This document shows positions 61,373-64,000 of a stretch of DNA of 64,000 nt, in pieces. The notes under the pieces were generated by a model. The model saw only the letters and a list, made by a program, of their open reading frames with translations, searched no databases and had not been told where the DNA came from. A program made the position numbers and the translations under genes. Source of the DNA: Mesorhizobium sangaii (lineage in GTDB: Bacteria > Pseudomonadota > Alphaproteobacteria > Rhizobiales > Rhizobiaceae); contig NZ_JACHEF010000001.1 in NCBI RefSeq assembly GCF_014207355.1, forward strand, positions 1,557,812 through 1,621,811, written 5' to 3'. Every line of letters starts with the position of its first letter. The first letter of the stretch is position 1.

Positions 61373-61807
61373 ATGAGCCAGATGTCCCATACCTCCTTTT
61401 CCGGCTTCACCCACGCTGCTCAACAGGCGCAACAGTGGGTCAACGAGCTTGCCAGGGATCTTTGCTGGAGCGAACCGAGCGCGTGTCGCCTTCTGAGGTC
61501 CGTTCTGCACACGGTGCGAGACTGGCTGTCGCCAGCGGAGATGGCCGATCTTTCGGCGCAACTGCCTGTTTTGATTCGTGGCATCTACTTCGAAGGCTGG
61601 AATCCATCGGTGCCTGCGTGCGAGCGCAAGAAAAGTGATTTTGTCCTCAGCGTCAGAACCAGTTTCGGCTACGATGACGACGTCGATTTCGATGTCGCGA
61701 TCAACGCGGTGTTCAAGCTACTCGACCGTCATATTTCGCATGGCGAAATTGTGCAGGTCAGAAATTCGATGAAGAAGTCGCTTCGAAAATTGTGGCCGGT
61801 GGATTGA
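61373..61807 (+). CDS. DUF2267 protein
   Basis: The 144-residue protein fits DUF2267, with QQWVNELARDLCWSEPSACRLLRSVLHTVRDWLSPAEMADLSAQLPVLIRGIYFEGW in pieces. This family is frequent in oxygen- or stress-controlled clusters beside Usp genes and has no known activity. ATG 61373 follows AAGGAG. It lies 3 bp before the phosphoribosyltransferase gene, so the two are co-transcribed. Confidence 0.82.
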   Translation: MSQMSHTSFSGFTHAAQQAQQWVNELARDLCWSEPSACRLLRSVLHTVRDWLSPAEMADLSAQLPVLIRGIYFEGWNPSVPACERKKSDFVLSVRTSFGYDDDVDFDVAINAVFKLLDRHISHGEIVQVRNSMKKSLRKLWPVD

Positions 61808-61810
61808 CCG

Positions 61811-62500
61811 ATGTTCCGCGACCGGGAAGAGGCTGGAGCGAAGCTCGGCATGGAGCTGAGCAAGCTTCAACTGCACCAGCCTGTCGTGCTGGCATTGCCG
61901 CGAGGTGGGGTTCCTGTCGCGGCGGAAGTGGCTAAGGCTCTCAATGCTCCTCTCGATCTGCTCATCGTCCGCAAGGTCGGCGCCCCAGGCAATTCCGAAC
62001 TGGCCGTTGCCGCAATCGTCGATGGCGATCCCGGGGACGTGGTGTTGAACCGTGAGATCGTCGAGGCTTATTCGCTCGACGACGATGAGCTTCGTGTCTT
62101 GATAGCTCAAGAACGTCCTGAACTCGAGCGCCGGTGCATTGCCTACCGAGGCAACCGGCGGCCCCTGCCGATCGCTGGCAAGACTGCGATCATAGTGGAT
62201 GACGGTGCAGCGACCGGCACAACCATGAAGGTCGCGATCCGTGCGCTGCGGCATCGCTTGCCACGGGAAATCATCGTTGCAGTTCCCGTTTCTCCGCCGG
62301 ACACGGTGGCTGATTTGGCAATGGAAGCGGATCGCGTGGTATGCCTTAGCCAGCCAGGGCGGTTCCGTACCCTGGGTTACCATTACCTGCACTTTCCGCA
62401 GCTCTTTGACAGCGAAGTGATCGCCGCGATGGAGGAGGCTGCCCAGTTGTACAAGGCCGGCCAGCGGCACGTCGCTGGCCATGGTTCAAAAGCTAGATAG
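61811..62500 (+). CDS. Phosphoribosyltransferase-family protein
   Basis: The 229-residue protein has the type I phosphoribosyltransferase fold with PRPP loop TAIIVDDGAATGTTM (about 126-140), preceded by ALPRGGVPVAAEVA and IVRKVGAPGNSELAVAAI. Stand-alone members of this subgroup are common in stress regulons, and their base acceptor is unknown. It begins 3 bp after the DUF2267 gene, and a PPOX-family gene follows after 20 bp. Confidence 0.88.
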   Translation: MFRDREEAGAKLGMELSKLQLHQPVVLALPRGGVPVAAEVAKALNAPLDLLIVRKVGAPGNSELAVAAIVDGDPGDVVLNREIVEAYSLDDDELRVLIAQERPELERRCIAYRGNRRPLPIAGKTAIIVDDGAATGTTMKVAIRALRHRLPREIIVAVPVSPPDTVADLAMEADRVVCLSQPGRFRTLGYHYLHFPQLFDSEVIAAMEEAAQLYKAGQRHVAGHGSKAR

Positions 62501-62520
62501 AAGAACAGGAGATCGCACTG

Positions 62521-62967
62521 ATGCTGGTCCGCACGCTTTCCGCCTTAGAGTGCACGAAAATCCTGACAACCAATCGCGTTGGCCACCTGGCATGTGCGAA
62601 GGACGGGCAGCCCTACGTCGTGCCCTTCCACTACGCCCATTCGGATGCTCATCTTTACGCGTTTTCCATGCCGGGCAAGAAGATCGAATGGATGCGGGCC
62701 AATCCGTTGGTCTGCGTCCAGGTTGACGAACATGGCCAGGGGCGAGGATGGAGAAGCGTCGTTGTTGATGGCCGATACGAAGAACTGCCTGACCGGATCG
62801 GCCACAAGCTTCAGCGAGATCATGCCTGGTCGGTCTTGAGCAAGCACTCCGACTGGTGGGAACCTGGCGCGCTCAAGCCCGCCGTTCCTCCTACAGCCGG
62901 CAGTGCACCGCACGTTTTCTTCCGGCTCCTGATCGAGAAGGTATCCGGACGAGAAGCGAGCGAGTAG
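62521..62967 (+). CDS. Pyridoxamine 5'-phosphate oxidase-family (PPOX/NimA-like) flavoprotein
   Basis: The 148-residue protein has the split-barrel FMN-binding pattern, with NRVGHLACAKDGQPYVVPFHYAHSD, FSMPGKKIEWMRANPLVCVQVDE and WRSVVVDGRYEEL. It fits the PPOX_2/NimA-like group, whose members reduce or bind flavins or heme and are often stress-induced. The ATG follows AGGAG. It is probably last in the usp-DUF2267-phosphoribosyltransferase operon. Confidence 0.85.
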   Translation: MLVRTLSALECTKILTTNRVGHLACAKDGQPYVVPFHYAHSDAHLYAFSMPGKKIEWMRANPLVCVQVDEHGQGRGWRSVVVDGRYEELPDRIGHKLQRDHAWSVLSKHSDWWEPGALKPAVPPTAGSAPHVFFRLLIEKVSGREASE

Positions 62968-63039
62968 TCGCCCCATCAAGCCCTGCGAGAAATGAAAGGG
63001 CCGGCGCAACCCGCACGGGGCCTTTTCCCATTGAAAATG

Positions 63040-63877
63040 CTATCGCGCCATCAAGACCGGCAGCGCTTGCCCCTCAAGCATTGACTTGGTGACGCCGCCG
63101 AAAATCCGCTCGCGCAGCCGGGAATGACCATAGGCGCCCATGACCATCAGCTCGGCCGCAACGTCGCCCGCATGCTGGCGAAGCACGTCGGCGACCGAAT
63201 GGTTCGCGCTCGGCAGTCGTTCGACGGTAACCTTCACGCCGTGCCGGGCAAGATAGGTCGCTGCATCTGCTCCGGGTTCCGCACCGTGATGGAACTCGTC
63301 CTCGATCGGGTCGACCATGACGAGGTGAACTTCTTCGGCGCTTTTCAGCATGTCGAGCGACTCGCGAACGGCGCGCGATGACTCAATGCGGGCGTCCCAA
63401 GCAACGAAGATGCGTTTCGGCCTCAGCGTTGGGCCGCGCGCCCTCGGGAACTAGCAGGATAGGCTTTCCCGATGAGAACAGCGCGCCCTGGATGACTTTA
63501 TCCCTCAGCGTCGGGCTTGTGAGCAGATCTGGGCCAAGAATGGTCAGATCGGCATAGCGGGCGCGCCTTCCTATGACTTCGTCCGCCCACGCCGTATCGG
63601 GGTAGTCGTCGCTCAGATCAGCCGATACCGGACTCTTCGAAAGAAAGGCGCCGACTGCGGAGATTCGCTTCTTGAGCCTTTTGACCTCGGCCTGGCGCTC
63701 CTCAAGCCAGGCTGGCGAGACGACGGCGGCATACGCACCGCCTGAGGGCGGTGCGGCCAGTTCAAGAACGAGCACGGAGAGATGGGCGCCGATCTGTTCG
63801 CACAGGCCGGCGGCGAGCTTCAGATCGCCCTCGCCCTGGTTCGGTCCGGTAACCGTAGGCAGTGTCTTGAAAGTCAC
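63040..63877 (-). pseudogene. Universal stress protein, split by a frameshift
   Basis: Frame 1 (from ATG 63877) encodes the first Usp domain to LLVPEGARP and ends at 63383. From about base 63425 a second frame continues with KRIFVAWDARIESSRAVRESLDML and the second domain, ending GAYGHSRLRERIFGGVTKSML and PVLMAR at 63040. A single indel would rejoin them into a normal protein of about 280 residues. The last base of sequence before the window edge includes a perfect anaerobox 108 bp upstream. Confidence 0.8.
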
Positions 63878-63984
63878 GGCAACAACTCCTCATTTCCGCG
63901 TGAAGGTTCAATCGTTGCTGAAGCTTAGGCGCGAGGGGCCGGTGCGTTCATTGCGCTGAATCAAACCCCTGGGTGCGGCCCCAT

Positions 63985-63998
63985 TTGATCCGTATCAA
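63985..63998. promoter_or_regulatory. Perfect FNR/FixK box TTGATCCGTATCAA
   Basis: All ten half-site bases match. It lies 108 bp before the split usp gene and may also serve a divergent gene just outside the window. Confidence 0.8.
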
Positions 63999-64000
63999 CG

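Overview
The window looks like the chromosome or a large replicon of a GC-rich alphaproteobacterium of the order Hyphomicrobiales, most likely a Mesorhizobium-like rhizobium. The reasons are a complete fixNOQP-fixGHIS set, a heme-PAS FixL with FixJ, an FnrN-type regulator, a HemN, two phasins and a formamide/amide uptake operon. This is inferred from gene content only. No rRNA, tRNA, CRISPR array or complete insertion sequence was seen.

Layout. 0-8.3 kb: the 3' part of a giant type I-secreted repeat adhesin, converging on its adaptor (HlyD family) and exporter ATPase. 8.6-15 kb: an exported ankyrin protein, an exported YHS protein, a class III cyclase with TolB-like and TPR regions, an AI-2E family permease and a sulfite-oxidase-like molybdoenzyme. 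15.1-24.2 kb: a truncated YihY gene, then a leftward operon of AmiC-like sensor, ANTAR regulator, dipeptide/amide-type ABC transporter and acetamidase/formamidase, preceded by a terminator-like leader. 24.4-29 kb: a decayed stretch with a frameshifted methyltransferase, a phasin, a truncated old yellow enzyme, a DUF1857 protein, an NmrA-type reductase and a broken HWE/HisKA_2 kinase.

29.5-43.3 kb: a microoxic respiration block with a K+ channel, hemN, an FNR regulator, a hemerythrin, cbb3 oxidase (fixNOQP), its assembly genes (fixGHIS), a second Crp/Fnr protein, a DUF1858 protein, a VIT-family carrier and a truncated cytochrome b561. 43.4-49.1 kb: a compact flavin electron-transfer module (FMN-binding protein, ApbE, and an RnfD/NqrB-like membrane domain fused to a flavodoxin/ferredoxin-reductase-type domain), convergent with a PepSY/two-component operon.

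49.2-64 kb: an oxygen-limitation stress island with CBS-BON protein, DUF6455, Mg2+-type P-ATPase, three universal stress protein genes, FixL-FixJ, a lipoyl-like protein, cytochrome c, a phasin, DUF2267, a phosphoribosyltransferase and a PPOX-family flavoprotein. Copies of the FNR/FixK box (TTGAY-N4-RTCAA) stand 15-110 bp before most of the transcription units from 31 kb onward. FixL/FixJ and the FNR-type regulators therefore probably control the right half as one hypoxia regulon. Its gene content resembles the mycobacterial DosR dormancy regulon, and this is the most interesting system-level feature here. Several genes (mgtA, NUDIX, the last usp, the methyltransferase, the kinase and an SDR) are split by apparent frameshifts, which are either real decay or sequencing errors.
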